Assembly (NCBI GenBank): GCA_009779915.1
Contig: WRBA01000010.1
Location: 34,236 to 98,235, forward strand
DNA from: Defluviitaleaceae bacterium
GTDB lineage: Bacteria > Bacillota > Clostridia > Lachnospirales > UBA5962
Length of the DNA: 64,000 nucleotides
Direction: 5' to 3'
The position numbers and the translations under genes are program-made. The notes under the pieces are model-generated. The model searched no databases, was not told the origin of the DNA, and worked only from the letters and a program-made list of their open reading frames with translations. The number at the start of each line of letters is the position of its first letter. Positions within the stretch are counted from its first letter, which is position 1. This document shows, piece by piece, positions 41,774 to 49,651 of the stretch.

Positions 41774-43264
41774 TTGAAAGCATTAAATGTGCTAAAAGAA
41801 ACTTTTTTTATGTCACTTCCTCTTATGGGGGTTATGGCTATTGTACTCATATTTGTTGCGCCTTTTGAGGAAAGATTTGATTATATAAGGCTTGGGGTTG
41901 GCTACGCAGGCGTTGTTATAGGTCAATCTTTGTTTTTAATTGGGTTAAACATAAGTATACTTCCTGTTGGGGAAATAATGGGCAAGAATCTTATAAAGCT
42001 TAAAAAATTTGTTTGGATAATCTTTTTTGGGTTCTTTTTTGGGCTTTTGGCAACGGTTGCGGAGCCTGCTCTTGCTGTTTTAGCGCGTCAAACTAACCTT
42101 TTAATCGAGGAAATAAATCAAACTCTGTTTATTTGGGTTATGGGAGCTGGAATAGGTGTTTTTGTAGGCTTCTCTCTTTGGCGCATTGTTAAAAATGTAA
42201 GCATAAAAAAGGTGTTTGTGGTACTCTACGCACTACTTTTTGCAACTATTATATTCGTGCCGGAGGAGTTTGTGGCACTTGCGTTTGATGGCAGCGGCGC
42301 AACAACAGGGGATATATCCGTTCCTTTTATATTGGCACTTGGCATGGGTGTTTCAACGACCTTATCAAAGCGCAATGATAACGATGATATTTTTGGCATT
42401 ATAGGTATCGCCTCAGTTGGTCCAATACTTACAATATTTATATATGGCATGATTTTAAATGCCATTCACGGCGGTATACCTGATGTAGGGGTGTATGACC
42501 CTGGTGCAATCGGCACAAATTTCCTTCAAATACTTATGTATAACTTAAGTGGTGTTAGCCTTGCTGTTTTTCCTATGTTAGTGGTTTTCCTTCCCTTCCA
42601 ATTTTTCCTTATAAAACTTGCTAAAAAAGATTTTGCAAAGATTATTTGGGGGATTATCCCTGTTTTTGCAGGTCTTCTTATATTTTTATCCAGTATTGAC
42701 TTTGGTTTTGCCTTCGCGGGGAAATATATGGGCGAGGTGTTCTTAGAAAGCCACAGGCCGGAATGGTTTAGATGGCTCCTTTTGCCTATGTCTTTCATAT
42801 TAGGGGCAGCGATAACTTTGACTGAACCTGCCGTTACCGTACTTGGGGAAAAGCTTGAACAAATTACAAAGGGCAAAATTACCCGTATGACTATTCGCAT
42901 GACCCTTGCACTTGGCATAGGAGTTGCCGCAATGCTTGCAGTTGTTAAAATACTCACACAAACCAATATACTTTGGTATCTTGCCCCTCTTTATGCCATA
43001 GCTATATTTATGATGAAGTTTACACCGCGGCTTTTTGTGGGGCTTGCATTCGATTCCGGCGGTGTAACAGGAGGTGCCTTAACATCAGCTATGCTTACAC
43101 CGCTTACTTTGGGTATAGCCCAAGCGGTTGCCGTTGCCGCAGGACCTGAGGCTCAATCAGTTTTAACAAATGGGTTTGGGATTATTGCTTTTATTTCGGT
43201 AACGCCGCTGATTGCTGTCCAAATATTAGGCATTTATGCATCCCATCATGGAATGAGCGAATAG
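41774..43264 (+). CDS. DUF1538-family membrane protein, two-repeat permease
   Basis: This 496-residue polytopic protein has about 12 hydrophobic segments and two homologous halves. Each half contains a Glu-Pro-Ala segment and a Gly/Thr-rich turn (ATVAEPALAVL and LTEPAVTVLGEKL; LAFDGSGATTGDISVPF and LAFDSGGVTGGALTSAM). The internal duplication and these motifs fit DUF1538, whose transport substrate is unknown. It starts with TTG, 9 bp after GGAGGG. Single gene. Confidence 0.83.
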   Translation: MKALNVLKETFFMSLPLMGVMAIVLIFVAPFEERFDYIRLGVGYAGVVIGQSLFLIGLNISILPVGEIMGKNLIKLKKFVWIIFFGFFFGLLATVAEPALAVLARQTNLLIEEINQTLFIWVMGAGIGVFVGFSLWRIVKNVSIKKVFVVLYALLFATIIFVPEEFVALAFDGSGATTGDISVPFILALGMGVSTTLSKRNDNDDIFGIIGIASVGPILTIFIYGMILNAIHGGIPDVGVYDPGAIGTNFLQILMYNLSGVSLAVFPMLVVFLPFQFFLIKLAKKDFAKIIWGIIPVFAGLLIFLSSIDFGFAFAGKYMGEVFLESHRPEWFRWLLLPMSFILGAAITLTEPAVTVLGEKLEQITKGKITRMTIRMTLALGIGVAAMLAVVKILTQTNILWYLAPLYAIAIFMMKFTPRLFVGLAFDSGGVTGGALTSAMLTPLTLGIAQAVAVAAGPEAQSVLTNGFGIIAFISVTPLIAVQILGIYASHHGMSE

Positions 43265-43331
43265 CCAAGTTTTCAAAATTAAATTGCTTTATTTGTATCA
43301 ATGTTTTATAATTCAAATAGGTTTTATATTA

Positions 43332-43491
43332 GACCTGCCCACTAACCTGCTTTTGTCAGATTTTCGAGCATACTTTTCATTATGCACGGAAAGGTTGACG
43401 ACGCAAAGCCAAAGCTTTTGCTAGGATACCTTGACACAGCAGAATGGAATATATGCCGAAAAGATGGTGGGATGAGGTTAGCGGTCAGGTC
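43332..43491. mobile_element. Terminal-inverted-repeat element, GACCTG family
   Basis: The left end GACCTGCCCACTAACCT and right end AGGTTAGCGGTCAGGTC are inverted complements with two mismatches. Further in, TTTTCGAGCATA and TATGCCGAAAAG continue the pairing. TA is found on both flanks. The 160-bp element carries no gene. Its right end is repeated at 49576-49613. The termini resemble the GAGCCTG and GAACCTG ends of other elements in this window. Confidence 0.65.
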
Positions 43492-43529
43492 TATTAACAG
43501 CTAACACAAAAAAATTTAGAGGTGATTAA

Positions 43530-45128
43530 ATGAAACGTATTATCAGCTTAGTATTAGCCGTAGTTCTTGTAATCGGCGTACTTAGTGCTTGCGCCCCTGC
43601 AAACAATCAACCGGCTGTTCCCCCTGCCGCTGAGGTACCGGCACCGGGACAAGCCGCTCCTGCACCTGAACCGCCACCACCGCCGCCGGCAGCAGATTTA
43701 GCCGAGGGCAGCTTGATAGTTGCCACTGCACATGAGCCTCCGTCGGTTGCGCCGGCACGTCATAACGCAGTTGCGGGTACATTCATAAACCGTATGACTC
43801 ATAACGGTCTTTTTAGAATTTGCTATGTAACTCTTGACCCGATTCCTGATCTTGTGGCAAGTTATCAGACCCTTAGCGATACAGTTTGGGAGTTTACAAT
43901 CCATGAAGGAATATATTTCCATAATGGTGAAGAAATGACGGCGGAAGATATCCACGCGTCTTTCTGGTTTGCCCGTGAATTTCCTGAGGCGGTAATATCA
44001 TTGGCAAGTATCTATTCTTCTGAGGTTGTTGACAGGTATACTATTAGAGTTGATACAGGCACACCTAACGCAATGCTGCTTATTGACCTTGCCCAGCAAG
44101 CTAATTTTATTCAGCCTAAATCTTTGATAGATACAGGTCACGACTTTACAGCCATTCCAATAGGTTCAGGTCCTTACCAATTTATTGAGTGGAGAACAGG
44201 GGACTTTATAACAATGGCAGCATTTGACGAGTATTTCGATGAAGACAGGTCTCCGAATATCCGCGATATTACTTGGAGATTTATCCCCGAAGGTGCTTCA
44301 AGGACAATAGCTTTAGAAGCAGGGGAAATTGATTTTATAATTGAAGTGGCAACTCCCGATATCCCTCGTATGGAAGCCGACCCTGGCATTACCGTATTTA
44401 GAGGTATGGGTACAGGTCACAATTTCATGATGCTTAATAATGAAAGCCCTATGTTTGGCGATGTTAATGTAAGAAGAGCAATTGACATGGCTATTGACAA
44501 AGAAGCTGTTGTAGAAGTTGGTCTTGACGGTTTAGGAACGCCAACTTGGCACCAAGTGCCTATAGGTTTTCCAGGCGTGTCTAACGAAGGTATAAACAGT
44601 TTTGACCCGGAAGGGGCGCGCGCTCTTCTTGCGGAGAATAATATTGACCCATCTACGGTCACTTTTGAAATTATCGCATCTGATGATCAGTCAAGAAGGA
44701 TTGGTGAGGTTATACAGGCTAACCTTGCGGATATCGGCATTCATGTTACTATTGCTATGATGGATCTTGCTACTCGCCTTGCAGTAACCGCAACACCTGA
44801 TTATGAGGCGGCTATCGGCAGCTTTAACCCTAACAGTCTTATAATGTATGTAAATGGCGTATATCACTCAAGCAATATTAACGCATCTAACAGAACTCGT
44901 ACAAACAGAGCTGAGTTTGACGAGCTTATTGACAGAGCCGTTGGTGAAACCAACGAGGCGGCAAGAGTGCAGATTTTCTACGAACTTACAAGGGCTCTTA
45001 ATGAAAATACAGGGCAAATTCCTTTGTTCCAAGTTATGGTTCTTCGCGCTTTTAACTCTAGCCTTGTAGCACCTGAGCTTGATGCTAACAACAATCTTAA
45101 TGTAAATATGATGTATTGGGTTCAATAG
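43530..45128 (+). CDS. ABC transporter substrate-binding lipoprotein, peptide/nickel family
   Basis: This 532-residue family 5 solute-binding protein has a lipoprotein signal (lipobox LSAC, Cys21). A Pro/Ala-rich linker (residues 22-55, including six prolines in a row) and the binding domain follow (NRMTHNGLFRI, TVWEFTIHEGIYFHNGEEMTAEDI, YQFIEWRTGDFITM). Family members bind oligopeptides, opines or metals. No permease or ATPase genes are adjacent, so its partners lie elsewhere. A 413-bp nested repeat region follows its stop. Confidence 0.9.
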   Translation: MKRIISLVLAVVLVIGVLSACAPANNQPAVPPAAEVPAPGQAAPAPEPPPPPPAADLAEGSLIVATAHEPPSVAPARHNAVAGTFINRMTHNGLFRICYVTLDPIPDLVASYQTLSDTVWEFTIHEGIYFHNGEEMTAEDIHASFWFAREFPEAVISLASIYSSEVVDRYTIRVDTGTPNAMLLIDLAQQANFIQPKSLIDTGHDFTAIPIGSGPYQFIEWRTGDFITMAAFDEYFDEDRSPNIRDITWRFIPEGASRTIALEAGEIDFIIEVATPDIPRMEADPGITVFRGMGTGHNFMMLNNESPMFGDVNVRRAIDMAIDKEAVVEVGLDGLGTPTWHQVPIGFPGVSNEGINSFDPEGARALLAENNIDPSTVTFEIIASDDQSRRIGEVIQANLADIGIHVTIAMMDLATRLAVTATPDYEAAIGSFNPNSLIMYVNGVYHSSNINASNRTRTNRAEFDELIDRAVGETNEAARVQIFYELTRALNENTGQIPLFQVMVLRAFNSSLVAPELDANNNLNVNMMYWVQ

Positions 45129-45238
45129 AGATTAAGAACCTGTATTCAATAAGTGCTCACACGTCTTTCCTGCTGATTTTAAGCCACTTTGTGTCAGTGC
45201 TCAGAAGGATTATCTCCGCATATGCTGCGTTCGCTCTT

Positions 45239-45484
45239 GGCAACAGTGCATAACCTAAGTTGAAGCAATTTTTTAGAGCGGTACGAGGGTAAGCGAGTGT
45301 TTTGCGACTATGATTTTTCCGCGGTTTTCGGAAAAGGGAGACTTCCGGCTAAAGCCGGAACCGAGCCTTGCGGCTCGTCCGCTATTGCGGGTCAAGGGAG
45401 ACTTCCGGCTCGTCCGCTATTGCGGGTCATTGATGAAGCAAAAAGCGATAAAAAATTATCTGAAACTAGTTATGCACCATTGCC
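45239..45484. mobile_element. Element B copy 1, interrupted, inside element A
   Basis: It starts GGCAACAGTGCATAACC and ends GTTATGCACCATTGCC, imperfect terminal inverted repeats. After removing 45268-45440 the remaining 73 bp align almost base for base with the uninterrupted 74-bp copy at 62656-62729. Confidence 0.8.
45268..45440. repeat. Segment C: hairpin-array repeat inserted in element B
   Basis: This 173-bp insertion, which includes one copy of the duplicated target, is bounded by TGAAGCA on both sides (45261-45267 and 45434-45440). It contains CCGGCTAAAGCCGG, CGAGCCTTGCGGCTCG and CCGCTATTGCGG stems, with GGGAGACTTCCGGCT and CGTCCGCTATTGCGGGTCA occurring twice. A diverged relative lies after rpsP (3838-3900). 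Confidence 0.7.
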
Positions 45485-45577
45485 GCTTCCTTAATTGGCA
45501 TAAAATCAGACTTGGAAATACGTGCAACCCATTATTGAATACAGGTTCTAAAAAAACAAACAAAGGTGGTGACAATT

Positions 45578-46555
45578 TTGTCTATAATTCAATTAGATCA
45601 AATAGTAAAGCAAACTCCGAAGCGGACAGATGGATTTGTAAATTACGGTCAAAGACCGGATAATACATTCTATCAAATCCCTGTGATTATTATTGATGGC
45701 GAAAGCCCCGGTCCTACTTTACTTATAGACTGCTGTACTCATGGTGATGAATACGAGGGTACAGCCGCTATATTAAAGCTTGCAGGGGAGTTTGAGAACA
45801 AAAAGTTTAACGGCAAATTAGTTTTAGTGCCGGCGTTAAATATTGAGGCATTTGTAACTATGCGCCGTTCCACTTTGTCCGACGAATTTAACTTAAACAG
45901 GATATTCCCCGGAAACGACCACTCTTACATCACTCATCGTCTTGCTCATGTATACATTGAGCGGGTTGTATGCTGCGCCGATGCGGTTATAACATTCCAT
46001 GGCGGCGGTAAAGTACTTCATTTGGAGCCGATAATAGGCTACCTCCCTCCAACAGATGATATTAATCAAAAATCCTATGAAATGGCACAAGCTTTTAACT
46101 GCAAATATACTTGGAGAATGCAGAATTTACCTTTCACCGGTGTCAGCATAGTGGAGTATAAGAAAAAGTATAATATACCTTGCATACTGCCTGAGGTAGG
46201 CTCCCATTGCGGTCGTTTGCACGACTATAATAAAAATGTTGATATTTGCTACAACGGTTCAAAAAATGTAATGGGATATCTTAATATGATACCTGACACA
46301 GGTGCTGAAAAAGTTAAGGACATGATGGATGTTGAGCTTAACTACCTGCACTGCTACAACGGCGGTATGCAAACTTTAGTTAAGCGTGAAAATGATATTG
46401 TCGAAGAAGGGGAAACAATGGCATATATGCAAGATATTTTCGGCAATGTTATTGAAGAGCTGAAAGCACCTTACAAGGGTGTCGTTATTGGTTTTTGGAG
46501 TGTACCTGTAATCCGTCCCGGAGATTGGTGGTCGCTGTACGCTAAGATACTTTAG
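45578..46555 (+). CDS. Succinylglutamate desuccinylase/aspartoacylase-family zinc hydrolase
   Basis: This protein of about 325 residues belongs to the AstE/AspA branch of M14 carboxypeptidase-like deacylases. The zinc motif HxxE lies in CCTHGDEYEGT, and a third His in ITFHGGGKVLHLEP. VPALNIEAFVTMRRST and LNRIFPG are conserved. It probably removes an acyl group from an amino acid derivative. The TTG at 45578 has ideal spacing from AAAGGTGGTGA, so it is preferred to the GTG at 45566 inside that site. A nested repeat region lies upstream and a terminator downstream. Confidence 0.83.
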   Translation: MSIIQLDQIVKQTPKRTDGFVNYGQRPDNTFYQIPVIIIDGESPGPTLLIDCCTHGDEYEGTAAILKLAGEFENKKFNGKLVLVPALNIEAFVTMRRSTLSDEFNLNRIFPGNDHSYITHRLAHVYIERVVCCADAVITFHGGGKVLHLEPIIGYLPPTDDINQKSYEMAQAFNCKYTWRMQNLPFTGVSIVEYKKKYNIPCILPEVGSHCGRLHDYNKNVDICYNGSKNVMGYLNMIPDTGAEKVKDMMDVELNYLHCYNGGMQTLVKRENDIVEEGETMAYMQDIFGNVIEELKAPYKGVVIGFWSVPVIRPGDWWSLYAKIL

Positions 46556-46660
46556 TTTTTCCTCGACCAAGCAAACGGGAACCCGCGAAAGCAAGGCTTT
46601 CGGTGGGTAGTGAAAGTCCAGTCTGCGATGCTTGAAGAACACGAACTTTTATTATAAGTT

Positions 46661-46703
46661 GAGCCTGCCTCAAAAGCTATTTGCTTTTGGGGAAGGCTTT
46701 TTT
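46661..46703 (+). terminator. Rho-independent terminator after the AstE-like gene
   Basis: AGCCTGCCTCAAAAGC pairs with GCTTTTGGGGAAGGCT and is followed by TTTTTTAT. The preceding stretch 46575-46612 has two small stems (CGGGAACCCG, CGAAAGCAAGGCTTTCG) resembling MITE interior motifs. Confidence 0.8.
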
Positions 46704-46752
46704 ATATTTATCGAACTATATATAGTATAACTGCTCAACTCAAGAAAAACGC

Positions 46753-46806
46753 TTGACAAGTTAACTTGGCATATGATATATTTTATTTGACAACAATACT
46801 TGTCAA
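46753..46806 (+). promoter_or_regulatory. Twin operator-like repeats upstream of the DUF6442 pair
   Basis: TTGACAA-N6-TTGTCAA (46787-46806) is a perfect inverted repeat. A second site, TTGACAA-N6-TTGGCAT (46753-46772), has the same layout 34 bp upstream. Both include a TTGACA that can act as -35, with TATATT and TATAAT downstream. They are good candidates for sites bound by the XRE regulator at the end of the operon. Confidence 0.55.
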
Positions 46807-46834
46807 AAATACTATAATACTTGGAGGTGACTTT

Positions 46835-47203
46835 ATGAGCAATCCAACGGAAAAGGGCAATGGAAACCGCAGAGAGGAAATACTGGAAAAGAGCAGACGC
46901 TCAAATAATGACGAGGGCATAGAATATGCAGTAAACAAGGGGATAAAGCTGGGCAATTATTATACTGAGGCAATAGGCACTCCATTAATTTTATTGTGTA
47001 TATTTACAGGACAAATGCTTACCGTATACGCCTTGTTTGCACTTTATGGTGCAAATTGTTTCGGGGATTTTCTTGCTAAATACCGCTATTTCAAACAAAA
47101 AAGGTATATGATGGGCACAATTATTTTCGGTGTCCTTTTTGGAGGTTATTTCGCCTTTTTGTTTGTGAGAGATACAGGAGTTCTCCAAGGGTGGTGGGGC
47201 TAA
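46835..47203 (+). CDS. DUF6442-like small membrane protein, copy 1
   Basis: This 122-residue protein has a charged N-terminal segment (NRREEILEKSRRSNNDEGIE) followed by membrane helices (GTPLILLCIFTGQMLTVYAL and MMGTIIFGVLFGGYFAFLFV). The ATG at 46835 follows GGAGGTGA; an upstream in-frame start is rejected. It is paralogous to the next gene over the N-terminal 40 residues, and both precede an XRE regulator. Function unknown. Confidence 0.72.
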   Translation: MSNPTEKGNGNRREEILEKSRRSNNDEGIEYAVNKGIKLGNYYTEAIGTPLILLCIFTGQMLTVYALFALYGANCFGDFLAKYRYFKQKRYMMGTIIFGVLFGGYFAFLFVRDTGVLQGWWG

Positions 47204-47258
47204 GGTATAAGCAGCTCTTTAAAAATAATAAAATAACATAATGCTTAGAGGTGATTTT

Positions 47259-47621
47259 ATGAGCAATCCAACTAAAAACAGCAGCGATAACCGCAGAGAA
47301 GAAATTTTAGCAAGAAGCAGACAATCAGGCAATGATGAAGGGGTAGAGTTTGTGCAGGCGAAGGGGCTTAGACAGGGCTGGCTTGCTCTTGCAATAGTGG
47401 CTGTGATACTTCTCGTTTTTGCAAGATTAAGCGATATGGACTATGCTTTCGATTTAATTCTTAATTCGATTGTTGCTTCTGTCCTTGCATCATTTGTTGC
47501 TTCACCGATTTTGGCATATTGCTTTACAAGGGATAAAAAGCATTTAGTTGAAGCGTTAATTTATATTTTCTTCATAGTATCTTCTACTATCCGGATTGTA
47601 TCCTTGATGATGAGGTGGTGA
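47259..47621 (+). CDS. DUF6442-like small membrane protein, copy 2
   Basis: This 120-residue paralogue of the preceding gene has the same opening (MSNP, then DNRREEILARSRQSGNDEG), but its membrane part differs (GWLALAIVAVILLVFARL, IVASVLASFVASPILAYCF). The ribosome site is AGAGGTGA. It is followed by the XRE gene after 7 bp, so the three form one operon. The second copy probably arose by duplication and diverged in the membrane portion. Confidence 0.72.
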   Translation: MSNPTKNSSDNRREEILARSRQSGNDEGVEFVQAKGLRQGWLALAIVAVILLVFARLSDMDYAFDLILNSIVASVLASFVASPILAYCFTRDKKHLVEALIYIFFIVSSTIRIVSLMMRW

Positions 47622-47628
47622 TTGTGAT

Positions 47629-47847
47629 ATGAAAGGCGAAATCCTATTAAGGAACAAGTTAAAAGTAGCAAGGGCAGAAAAAGACCTTTCACAAGCGGCG
47701 TTAGCGGAAATGGTTGGAGTGTCGCGTAACACAATTAGCTCCATAGAAACGGGACAATTTTGCCCAACGGCAAAATTAGCCCTTATTCTCTGTATCGCCC
47801 TTGATAAGAAATTTGAGGATTTGTTTTTCTTTGAGATTGAACCTTAA
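47629..47847 (+). CDS. XRE-family transcriptional regulator
   Basis: A 72-residue single helix-turn-helix_3 domain (NKLKVARAEKDLSQAALAEM, VSRNTISSIETGQFCPT, then LALDKKFEDLFFFE-type end). Such minimal XRE proteins are common next to small membrane proteins in Clostridia. It probably autoregulates the operon through the TTGACAA/TTGTCAA sites upstream. The GAGGTGGTG site is good. Confidence 0.88.
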   Translation: MKGEILLRNKLKVARAEKDLSQAALAEMVGVSRNTISSIETGQFCPTAKLALILCIALDKKFEDLFFFEIEP

Positions 47848-47900
47848 TAATGTTTCTGTTAAAATAAATAAGCACAAGATGTAATAAGAGGGAGATTTTT

Positions 47901-48959
47901 ATGTACCCCAGATTGATTATAAACAGAAAAAAATTCGAAAACAACTTATCTATAGTCAGTAAAACCCTTGCCGGTTCAGGGATATCATTTACTTTTGTGA
48001 CTAAATGCTTTTTGGCTCATCCTTCTTTATGCGAAATTGCGCTGCCTTATATTGACCATTTCGGTGACAGCAGGCTTATGAATTTAGATAAGCTTCCTAA
48101 CTGCAAGCCCCGCGTTCTACTACGTTTGCCTATGATAAGCGAAGCCTCTGATGTTGTGCGATGTGCTGATATTAGCCTAAATTCGGAACTTGAAACCGTT
48201 AAAGCACTAAACACCGCTGCAAAAGAGCAGGGGCGTGTCCACAGCGTTATTTTAATGGCTGATTTTGGAGATTTACGTGAAGGGTATTATAGTTCTACTG
48301 AAATGCTTGAGGATACTGCAATAATAGAAAAAATGGAGCATATAAAAATAATAGGTATAGGTGTAAACTTAAGCTGCTACGGCGGCGTTATACCTAAACT
48401 TGAACATATGGAGCGGCTTAATGATTTGGCGGAAGAGTTTGAGTCTCTTATCGGCCGCGAGCTGGATATAATATCCGGCGGCAATTCAAGCTCCCTTAAA
48501 TTTGTTTTTGAAGGCACAATGCCCTATGGCATAAATAATTTGAGAATAGGAGACAGTATTCTTTCCGGCACGGACCCTACTGTAGGTGTGCCTCTTCCGG
48601 GTATGCATAGCGATGTTTTCACTTTTGCAGCAGAGGTAATCGAGGTTAAAGAAAAGCCTTCAATACCGGAAGGGGAGAGAGGGCTTGATGCTTTCGGTGA
48701 GCAAAACCACATCTTAGACTTAGGTGTACGCAAGCGTGCTATATTAGCCGCCGGGAGGCAAGATATAGACCCAAAGGGCATTACGCCTATAAATCCGGCT
48801 TATACTGTACTTGGCGCCAGTTCCGACCATTTGCTTGTGGATGTTCACAATGGGAGAGAGTCCTTGTCTGTTGGGGATAGGATAAAATTTAACTGTTCAT
48901 ATTCAGCAATTTTAAGAGCCTTTACCAGCCATTATGTCGTGAAGGAAATTCTTGAGTAA
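47901..48959 (+). CDS. Alanine/ornithine racemase-family PLP enzyme (Orr-like)
   Basis: This 352-residue fold-III PLP protein begins MYPRLIINRKKFENNL. The PLP lysine lies in TFVTKCFLAHP (about Lys36). DSRLMNLDKL, RLPMISEASDVV and GGNSSSLKF follow. It matches the ornithine racemase (Orr)/YhfX-type group rather than biosynthetic alanine racemase. In Clostridium sticklandii Orr feeds D-ornithine to the ornithine aminomutase; those downstream genes are not in this window. Substrate specificity is inferred. Confidence 0.8.
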   Translation: MYPRLIINRKKFENNLSIVSKTLAGSGISFTFVTKCFLAHPSLCEIALPYIDHFGDSRLMNLDKLPNCKPRVLLRLPMISEASDVVRCADISLNSELETVKALNTAAKEQGRVHSVILMADFGDLREGYYSSTEMLEDTAIIEKMEHIKIIGIGVNLSCYGGVIPKLEHMERLNDLAEEFESLIGRELDIISGGNSSSLKFVFEGTMPYGINNLRIGDSILSGTDPTVGVPLPGMHSDVFTFAAEVIEVKEKPSIPEGERGLDAFGEQNHILDLGVRKRAILAAGRQDIDPKGITPINPAYTVLGASSDHLLVDVHNGRESLSVGDRIKFNCSYSAILRAFTSHYVVKEILE

Positions 48960-49071
48960 CTTGCGATTATATGGTATGATTATATATTATAGTTCATCAG
49001 CTTTAAAAGCTGCACGCTTGAGTGCAGAGTTTTAAAGTTGAATGGCATTACTTAAAATCGGAGGGGGATTT

Positions 49072-49572
49072 ATGAACAACGCCATAAAAGCACGCCGCAG
49101 TATTAGAAAATACAAAAAGGACAAGCCGGTTACAAAAGAGCAGCTTACTCAAATGGTGGAAGCGGCTATGCTTGCCCCATCAGCACGTAACTCCCGTCCG
49201 TGGGAGTTTATTGTAATTACTAAGCGGGAAATCCTTGATGAAATTAACCGTATCCACCCTCACGCCCCTATAGAGACGGCTGCGGCGGCAATTGTAGTCG
49301 TTGCCATACCGCAGGAAGGTTTGCCGGAAGGGTTTTTCCCGCAGGATTGCGGCGCGGCTGCTCAAAATATCCTCCTTGAAGCGGTGGAAATGGGTCTTGG
49401 AGCTTGCTGGTGCGGCATTTATCCAAGAGGTGAGCGTATGGAGTCCTTTGCATCACTTTTCAATATTCCAAAACACAAAATACCATTTTGTGTTATTACT
49501 ATAGGCTATCCTGATGAAGAACCGGATGCAAGAGGATTTTTTGAAGAGTCTAAAGTGTCATATGTTGAGTAA
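49072..49572 (+). CDS. Nitroreductase-family flavoprotein
   Basis: This 166-residue FMN-dependent enzyme has KARRSIRKYKKDKPVTKEQL, AAMLAPSARNSRPWEFIVI and EAVEMGLGACWCGIYP, the standard family features. It probably reduces quinones, nitro compounds or flavins with NAD(P)H. The start at 49072 follows GGAGGGGG. The C-terminus ends at a partial repeat of the GACCTG element. Confidence 0.9.
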   Translation: MNNAIKARRSIRKYKKDKPVTKEQLTQMVEAAMLAPSARNSRPWEFIVITKREILDEINRIHPHAPIETAAAAIVVVAIPQEGLPEGFFPQDCGAAAQNILLEAVEMGLGACWCGIYPRGERMESFASLFNIPKHKIPFCVITIGYPDEEPDARGFFEESKVSYVE

Positions 49573-49575
49573 TAT

Positions 49576-49613
49576 ACTCGAAAATATGGGGGGATGAAGT
49601 TAGTGGGCAGGTC
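49576..49613. repeat. Partial copy (right end) of the GACCTG element
   Basis: The sequence immediately after the nitroreductase stop matches the last about 40 bp of the element at 43332-43491 (CGAAAA, then GGGATGA, then GTTAGTGGGCAGGTC, then TATTA). No left half is found. Confidence 0.65.
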
Positions 49614-49651
49614 TATTATACAATATATTAAGAAGAGAAGGAGATGTATTT

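Larger units (their letters stand above)
45136..45548. mobile_element. Element A: outer MITE-like element of a nested set
   Basis: GAACCTGTATTCAATAA (45136-45152) and TTATTGAATACAGGTTC (45532-45548) are perfect 17-bp terminal inverted repeats flanked by TAA on both sides (45133-45135, 45549-45551). The termini resemble the GAGCCTG MITEs. The element contains element B (45239-45484), which itself contains segment C (45268-45440). Two open frames crossing it (45297-45494, 45310-45663) consist of repeats and are not genes. Confidence 0.8.

Noticed and set aside
43332..43491. A riboswitch or structured leader for the peptide-binding protein
   Set aside because: The sequence has element-like inverted ends and a second, partial copy after an unrelated gene, so a mobile repeat explains it better.
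45297..45663. Overlapping open frames in the nested repeat region
   Set aside because: They translate the hairpin units of segment C and element B; a duplicated GDFRL-type peptide arises from the duplicated DNA repeat.
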